Assembly: GCF_050859505.1 (NCBI RefSeq)
Contig: NZ_CP193934.1
Location: 1,178,001 to 1,242,000 of the forward strand
Source of the DNA: Marinirhabdus sp050859505
GTDB lineage: Bacteria; Bacteroidota; Bacteroidia; Flavobacteriales; Flavobacteriaceae
Length of the DNA stretch: 64,000 bases
Direction of reading: 5' to 3'
Below, piece after piece: positions 34,801 to 43,446 of the stretch. The notes beneath the pieces were generated by a model. It was not told the DNA's origin. It saw only the letters and a list, made by a program, of their open reading frames with translations, and did not search any database. Made by a program: the position numbers and the translations under genes. The stretch's first letter is position 1. The number at the start of each line of letters is the position of its first letter.

Positions 34801-35338
34801 TTTCGTCCTGAAGGTATTCTGCGTATTCTTTCAGTTTTAAAACAGGATAATTCCCTGAAATGTTGATATTTAGAATAGGCATCTCTTCAGAAAGAGTTAA
34901 TTCAAAAATGTTGGGTTCTACCTTGGCGCCATTAAAAGTAGGCCAGTCTTCGCCCGAAGTTTCCGAATCTACTTCGTCCTTCACCTTTTGTTTGGCAAGC
35001 TCTACAGAAATACCTTCATCAAACTCCACTACAATCATGGCATAATCTTCTTGTGATGTGGAAGTAATTTCCACTACGTTACTCACCGTTTTCAACTTGT
35101 CTTCCAACGGATCGGTAATGAGTTTTTCAATATCTTCGGCAGTGTTTCCAGGGAAGAGAGAACTGATGTAAATCTTGGTTTCTTTAATTTCTGGGAAACT
35201 CTCCCTAGGCATACTAAAATATGCCGAGATACCTAAATAAAGTATCATAGCCATCATCACATAGATGGTGGTCTTGTTATTAATGGCCCACGATGAGAGT
35301 TTAAACTCTTTTTCGGTATTTTTCTTTTTCTTTGCCAT
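31817..35338 (-). CDS. RND efflux transporter permease (AcrB-like)
   Basis: The 1173-residue inner-membrane protein has the HAE1/AcrB layout: a cytoplasmic N-terminus, a first helix near NNKTTIYVMMAMILYLGI, PRESFPEIKETKIYISSLFPG, two large periplasmic loops, and twelve helices in two halves. The proton-relay helix 4 reads GMLVDNGIVVVENV, so the second Asp of AcrB (DD) is Asn here, as in several other RND subgroups. The C-terminal half has MGIIALAGIVVNNGVVLLDY. It is the last gene of a tetR-tolC-adaptor-permease operon and is expected to export hydrophobic compounds or drugs through TolC. Confidence 0.94.
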   Translation of the reverse strand: MAKKKKNTEKEFKLSSWAINNKTTIYVMMAMILYLGISAYFSMPRESFPEIKETKIYISSLFPGNTAEDIEKLITDPLEDKLKTVSNVVEITSTSQEDYAMIVVEFDEGISVELAKQKVKDEVDSETSGEDWPTFNGAKVEPNIFELTLSEEMPILNINISGNYPVLKLKEYAEYLQDEIEDLPQIKKADIRGAQDKEVEVAVDIYKMMASNISFQDISSAISNGNMTMSAGNFIASGQRRTIRILGEIDDPLELNNFVVKSENGNTVYLQDVADINFTEKDRTTYAREYGDRVVMLDVKKRAGKNMVAAAEEVQVIVDEAIKNVFPSNLNVSITNDQSSKTIGQVDDLVNNIIFGIILVVTVLMFFLGFKNALFVGFAIPMSMFMSLMILGQLGYTMNTMILFGLIMGLGMLVDNGIVVVENVYRLMDEEGMSRIEAAKKGIGEIALPIIISTLTTVAAFIPLGLWPGLMGQFMIYFPITLSVVLGSSLFVAIFFNSVLVSQFMKIEDKNMPKKQLLKISGIVGGFGLIILILGGEYRAFGTLLLFTAIMLWVYRLVLRGMANRFQKKSLVKLENWYEKKLTGSFKRKRPYWIVGGTFVLLLAAFVAFGASVASQRTKIEFFPDNKPNQIIVYIEYPQGTDIEKTNAITKEIETVVYKTLNSEAYVDGDYNFLVESTVSQVGEGAGNPQTDSGSAAEMPHKGKITASMREYKYRRGADSEELRQKVQEALVGIYPGVLISVEKDANGPPAGAPINIELEGEDYNELIAAAENMREYINSKNIAAIDELKIDVNKDKPAMQVVVDREKAGELGISTGQVGQQLRNAIFGTKAGVYKEDGEDYDIYVRFNEENRYNASALFNQTMTFRTNTGKLLNVPVSAVASKRNNSGFSAIKHRDTKRVVTVYSALAPGYTDAGAVVSQIQNEMRNFEDIPENIKIDFTGQIEEQNKQMQFLMGAFFSGLGLIFLILIFQFNSISKPTIIMIAIFLSFIGVFGGIVISGSPFVIMMTMMGIIALAGIVVNNGVVLLDYAQLLIDRKKNELDLDGDEFLKKDDLLASIIKAGKARLRPVLLTAITTILGLIPLAIGLNIDFFSLFSEFDPKIYMGGDNVIFWGPLAWTVIYGLLIATFLTLIVVPVLFYIATRMKMWLHNKRNPQQEVVSEYQEDINTEAAE

Positions 35339-35364
35339 GTTTATTACCTATTGTCATTTCCGTA

Positions 35365-35385
35365 CTTCGACTATGCTCAGCATAA
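35365..35385. repeat. CTTCGAC...GCTCAG interspersed repeat, copy 2
   Basis: The block beginning CTTCGACTATGCTCAGCATA lies between the permease and adaptor genes of the efflux operon. It is related to the copies at 24560 and 43323. Confidence 0.5.
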
Positions 35386-35474
35386 ACTCCGGCGGAAATC
35401 TATTATTATTGTTTATTATTTCAATTCAAGCGGTTTTCAAGAAACCTTTAAAATACTAGAGTAAAATCGATAGT

Positions 35475-36641
35475 TTAATACGAAATTATCTTTACGGTTT
35501 GCCCATCTTTTACGCTTCTTGCGCCTTCTTCTATAATCTGGTCGCCATCATTTAGCCCGCTTAATACTTCAATTACATCGCCCTGGCTTATTCCAGTTTT
35601 AATAATCACACGTTTTGCTACCGCTTTTTGTCCCTCGCTATTTTCAAGAATATAAATGTATTGTTCGCCATCTGCATTTTCGGAAATAATGCTCTGCGGA
35701 ATTAAAATTGCTTTCTCGTTGGTGTAGTCATTAATTTTTAATCTAGCGGTGAGGTTAGGTTTGATGGTTTTATCGGTATTGGGAACTGCAATTTCAACTT
35801 TAAACGTTCGGTTTTCAGGGTTTATAAAATCTCCTGTTTGTCTAATTTTTGCATCCATTGTTTTGTTTAACACTGGAAACATAACTTCTACATCTTTCCC
35901 TGTTTTTACATTGGTTATATAGGTTTCTGGAACATCGGTCTGGATATACATATCGCTTAAATTTACAAGCCTCATAATAGGCGTTTGTCCTGGTGCAACA
36001 ACACTTCCCTGCTCTGTAATTACGTCGTCAATAGTTCCTGAAAATGGAGCTCTAATGCTCGCTTTCCCTAATTGTTGCTTCATAGAATTAATAGCATTTT
36101 GCTGTCCTTCAAAATTAGATTTTGCTTGTAAGTACTGTATCTCGCTTCCAATTTTTTGATCCCACAATCGTTTTTGACGTTCAAATGTAGTTTTTGCCAG
36201 ATCTGCTTGCACCTGCATTTGTGCCAATTGTTGTCCCATACCGCCGTCGTCTACACTCGCCAACAACTGTCCTTTGCTTACTTTGTCTCCTTCTTTTACA
36301 TACACACGTTTCAGGATTCCACCCATTTCTGGAGTGATTACCAGGTTTTGCTTGGTCTCAACACTACCCTGCAATTCAACGTAGTGATTAAAAACGGTGT
36401 CTTTTGCTGTAAAAGCGGTAATTAATGGTATGTTTTTTTCAGGGTTTAATTCGTCAATTTTCTCGTCCAATTGCTTTAACTGATCGTGAATTTCCTGTTG
36501 CTGTGTAGTGAGCTCGTCCTTTTTTTTCTGAAGGGCCACTAAGTCGCCGCTTTCTATAACACCGTCAACTGTTTTTTCTCCACCGCCACCGCAAGAGGTA
36601 AGGAAGATAGAGAGGGTTAAAAGTAGGATTGAATATTTCAT
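35475..36641 (-). CDS. RND efflux periplasmic adaptor (membrane fusion) lipoprotein
   Basis: With the start at 36641 the protein has 388 residues and begins MKYSILLLTLSIFLTSCGGGG, a lipoprotein signal with Cys17; a start nine codons upstream at 36668 is also possible. A coiled-coil (ALQKKKDELTTQQQEIHDQL) precedes the biotinyl-lipoyl half (GGILKRVYVKEGDKVSKGQLL), which is followed by the hairpin, the second lipoyl half (IRAPFSGTIDDVITEQG) and the beta-barrel region. It links the AcrB-like permease to TolC. The N-terminal coiled-coil is longer than in typical adaptors. Confidence 0.93.
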   Translation of the reverse strand: MKYSILLLTLSIFLTSCGGGGEKTVDGVIESGDLVALQKKKDELTTQQQEIHDQLKQLDEKIDELNPEKNIPLITAFTAKDTVFNHYVELQGSVETKQNLVITPEMGGILKRVYVKEGDKVSKGQLLASVDDGGMGQQLAQMQVQADLAKTTFERQKRLWDQKIGSEIQYLQAKSNFEGQQNAINSMKQQLGKASIRAPFSGTIDDVITEQGSVVAPGQTPIMRLVNLSDMYIQTDVPETYITNVKTGKDVEVMFPVLNKTMDAKIRQTGDFINPENRTFKVEIAVPNTDKTIKPNLTARLKINDYTNEKAILIPQSIISENADGEQYIYILENSEGQKAVAKRVIIKTGISQGDVIEVLSGLNDGDQIIEEGARSVKDGQTVKIISY

Positions 36642-36685
36642 GGGTTGGATATATTTTAATAATTTCATGCTTTTTTGATTGATTT

Positions 36686-38065
36686 TTAATACTTCCCTTT
36701 TATTTCTTCAGACTCTATACGTAGCTCTGGAGTGTTTAATACAGTTTCTATTTCGGCCTTTCCATTTATGACGTCCAACATACTCTGGAAGTATTGTTGT
36801 TGTGCGGTATATAGCTGTGTTTGTGCCTGGCGTAAGTCGAAACTAGTACTCAAGCCTTCAGTAAACTTAACTTGATTCTTAGTTTCGATTCGCTCTGCCA
36901 AGGCTTTGTTCTTTTTAGCATTTTCAAATTTTTCAATAGCAAATTGATAATTACTTTTTGCAGTGTTAAGTTGTAAAGTTACATTCTGAATGGTTTCTTC
37001 CAGTTCGGTTTCGGCTTGATCTAAAGCAATTCTGGCACGTTGTGTTTTTGCACTCCGCATCCCACTACTAAAAATGGGAACGTTCATACTCACACCCAAC
37101 AGAGAAGATTGAAACCAAGGTTGGCCAGCTTCGAAAAAATCAAATTCATCCCTAAAGGCAGACGTTCCATAATTAATAAATGCTGATATACTTGGCAACG
37201 CTTTACTTTTCTCCAACTTCATCTCTAAGCTACGTTGTTCTGTAAGATTATACGCAATTTTATAATCGGCATTTTTTTGAATGTTTAAGCTTTCATCCAG
37301 GAGTTGAAGGTTAGTTCCTTGCTCGGCCAAGGTGTCTAAAGTATCCTCAAAAAAAACAGTGCTTTCTACAGGAATTCCAAGGGCTACATTAAACATCTGC
37401 TTTGCAATAGTACTGCTGCGTCGCGCATTGCTTAGTTGTGTTTCAACATCTAGTAGTGTGATCTCCAATTGTTCTACGCTTTCTTCTTCTGTGAGTCCGT
37501 TTTCAAAAATCTTTCGGGTCTCGTAAACGTTTTTTTCGAGTGCTTCTTTGTTCTTTTCGAAAATAGCGATGAGTTCTTCGGAAAGTAAGACACTTCCGTA
37601 GGCATTAATCACTCCTTTTCTCACTTCCAGATTGGTTTTTTCAGCAGCATTTTCAGAAAAATCTAAAAAGGCTTTGGCGGCTTGTAGCCCTACGAGATAA
37701 CTACCATCAAATATTAACTGATTTAAGGTAGCAACCGCACTTGCATTTTGCTTGGTTCCAAAAACTACAGGAACAAAAGTACCAGGCGCACCACCGCTAA
37801 ATTCTGCAGGAATAAGTGTTACCTGTTGCTTTAAATTGTTTTGGTAGGTGATGTTTCCGCTAATTTGTGGTAATCCTGTGGCGGTGGTTTCCCATTTTTG
37901 CTTAATAGCTTTTGCTATGTCGCGACGAGCATTTAGAGCAGTATAATTACTATCTATGGCAAAAATTACAGCTTCTTCCATCGTGAAATTGTAGCTTTTG
38001 CTATTTTGTGCAGAAGCAATCCCAACGATGCCTAAGAATGCTATGATTACTAATACGTTACGCAT
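36686..38065 (-). CDS. TolC family outer-membrane efflux protein
   Basis: The 459-residue protein has a signal peptide ending IASAQ and two repeats of the outer-membrane efflux fold: long helices (ALNARRDIAKAIKQKWETTA; LDQAETELEETIQNVTLQLN) and barrel strands (GNITYQNNLKQQVTLIP). It forms the trimeric exit duct for the RND pump encoded downstream. Its start overlaps the end of the tetR-type gene by 8 bp, which indicates translational coupling in one operon. Confidence 0.92.
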   Translation of the reverse strand: MRNVLVIIAFLGIVGIASAQNSKSYNFTMEEAVIFAIDSNYTALNARRDIAKAIKQKWETTATGLPQISGNITYQNNLKQQVTLIPAEFSGGAPGTFVPVVFGTKQNASAVATLNQLIFDGSYLVGLQAAKAFLDFSENAAEKTNLEVRKGVINAYGSVLLSEELIAIFEKNKEALEKNVYETRKIFENGLTEEESVEQLEITLLDVETQLSNARRSSTIAKQMFNVALGIPVESTVFFEDTLDTLAEQGTNLQLLDESLNIQKNADYKIAYNLTEQRSLEMKLEKSKALPSISAFINYGTSAFRDEFDFFEAGQPWFQSSLLGVSMNVPIFSSGMRSAKTQRARIALDQAETELEETIQNVTLQLNTAKSNYQFAIEKFENAKKNKALAERIETKNQVKFTEGLSTSFDLRQAQTQLYTAQQQYFQSMLDVINGKAEIETVLNTPELRIESEEIKGKY

Positions 38066-38669
38066 TGTGTACAGTGTTTTTTATAAATTTATTAAGAGTT
38101 TGTAGTCCTTCTTTTGTTACAATACCTCGAAGGTGGTATTCTAGATATTCTTCAAAAAGAGCTGCTTTCGGAAATTTCTCCAGTGGAAAAAGGGCTCCGT
38201 CTTTTATGCCATTTACGCCAATAAAATACATGCGGGCTACAAATTCTATAGCCAATGTTTTTCGATAGAGTCCTTGCGAAATTCCTCGTTGTAAGTTTAT
38301 AAGCGTGCAGGCGTGCATTTTTTCAAAGTGCTTTCCTTTTAAAGTATCGTAAATCTCCGGATAGTATTTTTGAAGTTGGTATTGAGGCGAAGACTTTTCA
38401 TTCTTTAACTGAAGCATCATATATTTTTTAATTTCATATAATTCTTCGATAGGATTTTTTTCTTGTGCCCTAATAGTATCTATCCCGCAGGAAATAGTTT
38501 CAAAGAGAGATAGGGTAACTTCCTTTACCAACGCCGTCTTGTTACTAAAATGAGTATAAATGGTTTTTTTAGAGATTCCCATCTCATTCGCAATATCATC
38601 CATGGTCACACTCTTAAATCCTAAAGTGATAAAAAGGTCGGTTGCTTTATGTATTATTTTATCTTTCAT
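38058..38669 (-). CDS. TetR/AcrR family transcriptional regulator
   Basis: The 203-residue protein has an N-terminal helix-turn-helix (FKSVTMDDIANEMGISKKTIYTHFSNK) and a helical ligand-binding C-terminal domain. It is the first gene of the efflux operon and overlaps tolC by 8 bp. By analogy with AcrR it is likely an autorepressor released when a pump substrate binds; no operator was identified with confidence. Confidence 0.92.
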   Translation of the reverse strand: MKDKIIHKATDLFITLGFKSVTMDDIANEMGISKKTIYTHFSNKTALVKEVTLSLFETISCGIDTIRAQEKNPIEELYEIKKYMMLQLKNEKSSPQYQLQKYYPEIYDTLKGKHFEKMHACTLINLQRGISQGLYRKTLAIEFVARMYFIGVNGIKDGALFPLEKFPKAALFEEYLEYHLRGIVTKEGLQTLNKFIKNTVHNA

Positions 38670-38784
38670 ATGCTGGGTGCAAAAATACTACAGGAAACTT
38701 TAAAAACATTTATAGTTTCCAAAGTTTTATAATTATTTAACATTTCATTAAGAATTATGTTGGGTATCCAATTTTCGGTTTCTT

Positions 38785-38818
38785 TTGGCGACAATGTTGC
38801 GGGCAAGTACTATTTTTG
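38785..38818 (+). promoter_or_regulatory. Promoter of the polyprenyl synthase gene
   Basis: TTTTG ending at 38787, a 23-bp spacer, and the exact -7 box TATTTTTG (38811-38818). The ATG at 38834 lies 15 nt downstream, so the leader is about ten nt long. Confidence 0.6.
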
Positions 38819-38833
38819 CTTCAAAATTTATCT

Positions 38834-39808
38834 ATGGAATTGCTCACAAAATATAGCCAAGCGCTCGCGTCCCACCTCGATAGTGCGGTTACCGTAAAGG
38901 AGCCCATACAATTGTACGAACCAGTAAAGTACATTCTTACCTTAGGTGGGAAAAGATTACGCCCTGTACTCACGCTTTTAACAGCAGATTTCTTCGGAGA
39001 TAATTACACAAAAGCTATGAATGCTGCTTTGGCAGTGGAGTTGTTTCATAATTTTTCACTTATTCATGACGATATTATGGACAAAGCTCCCATACGTCGT
39101 GGAAAAGAAACTGTACATGAAAAGTGGGACATTAATACGGGGATTTTAAGTGGTGACGCCATGCTTATTTTGGCATATCAATTATTTGAAGCCTATGAAC
39201 CAGCGCAGTTTCAGGAATTAGCTAAGTTGTTCAGTAAAACGGCTTTGGAAGTATGCGAAGGCCAGCAATACGATGTTGATTTTGAAACGCGGGACGATGT
39301 AACGATTCCCGAGTATATTAAAATGATAGACTATAAAACTGCCGTACTTATTGGTGCAGCGATGAAAATGGGTGCTATTGTTGCCGAAGCTTCAGAACGT
39401 TGTTGCCAGGGTGCGTATGATTTTGGAAGGAATTTAGGGATTGCATTTCAACTACAAGATGATTACCTGGATGCCTTCGGAAATCCAGAAACTTTTGGAA
39501 AACAGGTTGGAGGCGATATTATTGCCAATAAAAAGACCTTTTTATACTTAACAGCCCTTAAAAACAGTAAAAAAGCCGAAGCTGAAACCTTAGAACATTT
39601 ATTCAACATAAACCCTAAGGACACCTCAGAAAAAATTGAAACGGTAAAAGAAATATTTCAATCGTCAGGAGCCGCCAAAGCTACCATTGCCGAAATTGAA
39701 GCCTACACTAAAAAAGCAAATACCATTTTAGAAACCCTGAAACTTTCCGAAGAGAAGAAAGAAAAATTACGAGCATTTGGAAATTGGTTGATGGAAAGGA
39801 CGGTGTAG
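38834..39808 (+). CDS. Polyprenyl diphosphate synthase
   Basis: Starting at ATG 38834 (MELLTKYSQALASHL) the protein has 324 residues; an upstream TTG at 38816 overlaps the promoter and is rejected. Both aspartate-rich motifs are present: FSLIHDDIMDKAPIRRGK (DDxxD plus basic pair) and FQLQDDYLDAFGNPE (second DDxxD). Further family blocks are GGKRLRPVLTLLT and GGDIIANKKTFLYL. It is a trans-prenyltransferase making a chain-length class that cannot be fixed by eye; in this context the farnesyl/geranylgeranyl or menaquinone side-chain range is likely. Confidence 0.92.
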   Translation: MELLTKYSQALASHLDSAVTVKEPIQLYEPVKYILTLGGKRLRPVLTLLTADFFGDNYTKAMNAALAVELFHNFSLIHDDIMDKAPIRRGKETVHEKWDINTGILSGDAMLILAYQLFEAYEPAQFQELAKLFSKTALEVCEGQQYDVDFETRDDVTIPEYIKMIDYKTAVLIGAAMKMGAIVAEASERCCQGAYDFGRNLGIAFQLQDDYLDAFGNPETFGKQVGGDIIANKKTFLYLTALKNSKKAEAETLEHLFNINPKDTSEKIETVKEIFQSSGAAKATIAEIEAYTKKANTILETLKLSEEKKEKLRAFGNWLMERTV

Positions 39809-39809
39809 T

Positions 39810-39876
39810 CCCCTCCCAACCTCCCCGAAGGAGAGGAGCTTTTTAAGAAATTCCCCTTCGGGGAGGTTGGGAGGGG
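39810..39876. repeat. Large palindromic extragenic repeat (21-bp arms)
   Basis: Arms at 39810-39830 and 39856-39876 are perfectly complementary over 21 bp (CCCCTCCCAACC at the outer end), with a 25-nt loop that contains GAGCTTTTTAAGAA, also found at 21.99 kb. It fills the space between two convergent genes and could act as a terminator, although no T tract follows. Confidence 0.9.
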
Positions 39877-39877
39877 G

Positions 39878-40405
39878 CTAAAAGTAAACTCTCACAAAAG
39901 GATTCCAGGCCGTAGCATACACCCTGTCACGATCGTTATACAACACATTATAACGTAATCCAATAGTTACAAATCCTGCACGATACCCTGCTCCTACGAA
40001 AAGGGCGGTATTCCAAAAATTATTTTCAAGATTAATATCTATATCTTTAATGGTTCTGTTCACTCGCAATTGTTCAATTTCGGCAGAGAGTTGAATCTGG
40101 GGAATTGGGTTTGCCAACACAATCCAACTGCCACCATATAAAGTGGTTTTATAAAAATCAAAACTTTGGTAGCTAAAAATAAGCGAAGGCCCCATTGCAA
40201 AATAGTCGTTAAAATTATAAATGGCGCTAGGAGCAATCGTGCCACTAAAACCTCCATTACCAAAACTTATTCCCAATCCGCCACCAAACTGAACCTTCTC
40301 CCAAAAAGGATTGGTTGTTTCTTGTGCTGAAGCTATTTTTGGCAATACGGTTAGGAGAATTGGTATTAACAGAAATTTTAATGAGCGGGAGCAGAAGATT
40401 TTCAT
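39878..40405 (-). CDS. Small outer-membrane beta-barrel protein, function unknown
   Basis: The 175-residue protein has a signal peptide (LIPILLTVLPKIASAQ) and alternating amphipathic strands with Gly/aromatic patterns (FGGGLGISFGNGGFSGTIAP, FVGAGYRAGFVTIGLRYNV). It ends with aromatic-rich NPFVRVYF, as expected for an outer-membrane barrel of about eight strands. No specific family is recognised. It is divergent from sucA and convergent with the prenyl synthase gene, so it is expressed alone. Confidence 0.75.
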   Translation of the reverse strand: MKIFCSRSLKFLLIPILLTVLPKIASAQETTNPFWEKVQFGGGLGISFGNGGFSGTIAPSAIYNFNDYFAMGPSLIFSYQSFDFYKTTLYGGSWIVLANPIPQIQLSAEIEQLRVNRTIKDIDINLENNFWNTALFVGAGYRAGFVTIGLRYNVLYNDRDRVYATAWNPFVRVYF

Positions 40406-40472
40406 TGGGAAAAATTTAGTAATTGTATCTATAAATATACAAAAACGTAATATGGTGTTTTGCGTAATTGTT

Positions 40473-40480
40473 GTATTTTT
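40473..40480 (+). promoter_or_regulatory. -7 box upstream of sucA
   Basis: TATTTTTG fits TAnnTTTG exactly, 39 nt before the sucA ATG; a well-spaced -33 TTG was not found. Confidence 0.45.
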
Positions 40481-40519
40481 GTACCGTTTTATCTAAACAA
40501 TACGCTGAATCATCCAACT

Positions 40520-43273
40520 ATGGATAAATATTCCTTCTTAAATGCAGTTCATCCTGCACAAATCGCAGATCTCTACGATAAATATTTACAATTTCCAGAT
40601 AGCGTTGAGGCTAGCTGGCGCGCTTTTTTCCAGGGTTTCGACTTTGGAATAGAAAGTGGTTCGCTAGAAGGACTCGGCATTGAAACTCCAAACGGCGCTG
40701 TAGTAACCGAGGAAGTTTTAAAAGAATTTCAGGTAATTAAACTTATTGATGGGTACCGAACCCGTGGGCATTTATTTACCAAAACAAATCCGGTTCGTGA
40801 ACGTAGAAAATACGAGCCATCACTTGATATTGAAAATTTTGGCCTTTCAAAAGCCGACTTACAAACCACTTTTAAAGCGGGAGAAGTTATAGGTATGGGG
40901 ACAAGTTCTCTGGAAGACATTCTAAAACACTTAAATAGTATTTACTGCGAGAGTATTGGGATTGAATATATGTTTATTCGTAAGCCAGAAGAGATAGAGT
41001 GGATACAAAACAAGCTGAATATAAATGACAATCAGCCTAAATTTTCAGCAGAAAAAAAGAAACAAATCTTAAAGAAATTAAACGAAGCTGTTTCGTTCGA
41101 AAATTTCTTACACACAAAATATGTAGGTCAAAAACGTTTTTCGCTTGAGGGTGGGGAAAGTTTGATCCCAGCACTGGATTCACTTATTGAAAACGCCGCA
41201 GCAAATGGCGTAAAAGAATTTGTACTGGGAATGGCTCACCGTGGCCGTTTGAGTACGTTAACTAATATTTTCGGAAAAAGTGCGAAAGATATTTTTAGCG
41301 AATTTGACGGTAAAGACTATGCCGAAGATATTTTTGATGGTGATGTAAAATATCACCTGGGTTGGACTTCTATGCGAACTACAGATTCCGGTCACGAAAT
41401 AAACTTAAATATTGCTCCCAATCCGTCACACCTAGAAACCGTTGGAGCCGTAGTGCAGGGTATTGCCCGAGCAAAACAAGATGACCACCATAGGGATAAC
41501 CCAAAAGCTGTATTGCCCATTATTGTACATGGAGACGCTGCTATTGCAGGGCAAGGATTAGTATACGAGATAGTGCAAATGGCACAACTGGATGGCTACA
41601 AAACGGGAGGTACTATACATATTGTGGTGAACAACCAAGTAGGTTTTACTACGAATTATCTGGACGGTCGTTCCTCAACCTATTGTACCGATGTAGCAAA
41701 AGTAACGTTATCACCAGTATTGCATGTAAATGCAGACGATGTTGAAGCAGTGGTTCACGCTATGGAATTTGCGTTGCATTTCCGCATGAAATTTGCTCGT
41801 GATGTATTTATAGACTTACTGGGATACCGAAAGTATGGTCATAACGAAGGAGACGAACCTCGTTTTACCCAGCCTAAATTATATAAGGCAATTAGCAAAC
41901 ATAGCAATCCGCGTGATATTTATGCTGAAAAGCTCTTCAAAGAAAGTGTTATTGAAAAAGGACACACTGAAACGTTAGAGCAAGAATACAAAGACAAATT
42001 AGAGGAGAACTTGGAAGATTCCCGAAAGGAAGAAAAAACAAGGATCACTCCTTTTATGCAAGATGAGTGGGAAGGATACGAACAGGCCGAAGAAGATAAA
42101 ATGATGGAAACGGCAGATACTAGTTTCGATCTTGACAAGCTCACCGAAATTGCTGAAGTGATTACCCAATTACCAAAAGACAAGAAGTTTTTGCGTAAAA
42201 TTTCAAAATTGATTGAAGCGAGAAAGACCATGTATTTTGAGGACAATCAACTGGATTGGGCTATGGGGGAATTGCTGGCATACGGTTCATTATTAAAAGA
42301 AGGACACGATGTACGTATGAGCGGGCAGGATGTGGAGCGTGGAACATTTAGCCACCGTCACGCCGTAGTAAAAGTAGAAGAAAGCGAAGAAGAAATTGTA
42401 TTGTTGAACCAGTTAAAAGGAGAGCAGGCAAATTTCTTTATATACAATTCATTACTGTCGGAATATGGAGTGGTTGGATTTGATTATGGATATGCCATGG
42501 CAAGCCCAATTACACTTACGATCTGGGAAGCACAGTTTGGAGATTTCAGCAATGGAGCTCAAATAATGATAGATCAATATATTTCTGCTGCCGAAGATAA
42601 ATGGAAACTTCAAAACGGGTTGGTACTATTATTGCCCCACGGATATGAAGGACAAGGAGCAGAGCACTCTTCAGCAAGAATGGAGCGCTATTTGCAATTG
42701 TGCGCAAAGGATAACATGTTTGTGGTAGATGTAACCACACCAGCACAAATGTTCCATTTATTACGCAGACAATTAAAAGTAAACTATCGTAAACCTTTAA
42801 TAGTGTTTACGCCTAAGAGTTTGTTGCGTCACCCCAAGGTGCTATCAACAAAAGAAGAACTGGCCAATGGCAGTTTCCAAATGGTGCTGGACGACCCGGA
42901 TGCAAAAGTGGCAAAGGTGAAAAGTTTGGTATTCTTAACCGGAAAATTCTATTACGATTTACTAGAAAAGAAAGAAGAAGACAAGCGAGATGATGTAGCT
43001 TTGGTACGTGTAGAGCAAGTATTTCCAATACCCGTTAAAGAGATAAAAGCACTATTAAAAAAATATAAAAATGCAGACGATATAGTGTGGGCACAAGAAG
43101 AGCCACGCAATATGGGAGCGTATTCACACTTATTGCTTCATTTTGAAGAAACAAGAAAGTGGCGTGTGTGTAGTCGAAAAATGTACGCCGCTCCAGCAGC
43201 TGGAAGTAGCGTAAGAAGCAAAGCGCGACATTTAAAAGTGATTGAAAGTGTATTTGATAAGGATATGAAGTAG
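40520..43273 (+). CDS. sucA: 2-oxoglutarate dehydrogenase E1 component
   Basis: ATG 40520 (MDKYSFLNAVHPAQIADLYD) gives 917 residues, the normal family size; a frame extending to 40460 includes promoter sequence. Visible features are HRGRLSTL and WTSMRTTDSGHEINLNIAPN (substrate/ThDP channel), GDAAIAGQGLVYE and NNQVGFTT (thiamine diphosphate and metal), and the C-terminal EGQGAEHSSARMERYLQL. It decarboxylates 2-oxoglutarate in the TCA cycle and passes the succinyl group to the E2 encoded by the next gene. No E3 gene is nearby, as is usual. Confidence 0.96.
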   Translation: MDKYSFLNAVHPAQIADLYDKYLQFPDSVEASWRAFFQGFDFGIESGSLEGLGIETPNGAVVTEEVLKEFQVIKLIDGYRTRGHLFTKTNPVRERRKYEPSLDIENFGLSKADLQTTFKAGEVIGMGTSSLEDILKHLNSIYCESIGIEYMFIRKPEEIEWIQNKLNINDNQPKFSAEKKKQILKKLNEAVSFENFLHTKYVGQKRFSLEGGESLIPALDSLIENAAANGVKEFVLGMAHRGRLSTLTNIFGKSAKDIFSEFDGKDYAEDIFDGDVKYHLGWTSMRTTDSGHEINLNIAPNPSHLETVGAVVQGIARAKQDDHHRDNPKAVLPIIVHGDAAIAGQGLVYEIVQMAQLDGYKTGGTIHIVVNNQVGFTTNYLDGRSSTYCTDVAKVTLSPVLHVNADDVEAVVHAMEFALHFRMKFARDVFIDLLGYRKYGHNEGDEPRFTQPKLYKAISKHSNPRDIYAEKLFKESVIEKGHTETLEQEYKDKLEENLEDSRKEEKTRITPFMQDEWEGYEQAEEDKMMETADTSFDLDKLTEIAEVITQLPKDKKFLRKISKLIEARKTMYFEDNQLDWAMGELLAYGSLLKEGHDVRMSGQDVERGTFSHRHAVVKVEESEEEIVLLNQLKGEQANFFIYNSLLSEYGVVGFDYGYAMASPITLTIWEAQFGDFSNGAQIMIDQYISAAEDKWKLQNGLVLLLPHGYEGQGAEHSSARMERYLQLCAKDNMFVVDVTTPAQMFHLLRRQLKVNYRKPLIVFTPKSLLRHPKVLSTKEELANGSFQMVLDDPDAKVAKVKSLVFLTGKFYYDLLEKKEEDKRDDVALVRVEQVFPIPVKEIKALLKKYKNADDIVWAQEEPRNMGAYSHLLLHFEETRKWRVCSRKMYAAPAAGSSVRSKARHLKVIESVFDKDMK

Positions 43274-43322
43274 TGTTTTTCCACTTTTTATTAGCATCTT
43301 TAAGTGTTTAAAAATGTCTGGT

Positions 43323-43336
43323 TGAGCGCAGTCGAA
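43323..43336. repeat. CTTCGAC...GCTCAG interspersed repeat, inverted copy 3
   Basis: TGAGCGCAGTCGAA is the reverse complement of a TTCGACTGCGCTCA variant related to the copies at 24560 and 35365. It lies between sucA and sucB. Confidence 0.45.
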
Positions 43337-43409
43337 ACCTACATTAAAGTATAGAATTTTAAAAGTGTTATAAGTTATAATACCAATTAAGAATAGTAAT
43401 AGATAATAG

Positions 43410-43429
43410 ATTCCCTCCTTCGAGGGAAT
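43410..43429 (+). repeat. Short hairpin before sucB
   Basis: A perfect ATTCCCTC / GAGGGAAT stem with a 4-nt CTTC loop, ending 17 nt before the sucB start. It could affect sucB translation or mRNA stability, or be a small extragenic repeat. Confidence 0.5.
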
Positions 43430-43446
43430 GAAATAAATAATTTAGT

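Noticed and set aside
40460..40519. Upstream start for sucA
   Set aside because: The extension overlaps the -7 box at 40473-40480, and the standard E1 N-terminus begins at MDKYSFLNAV.
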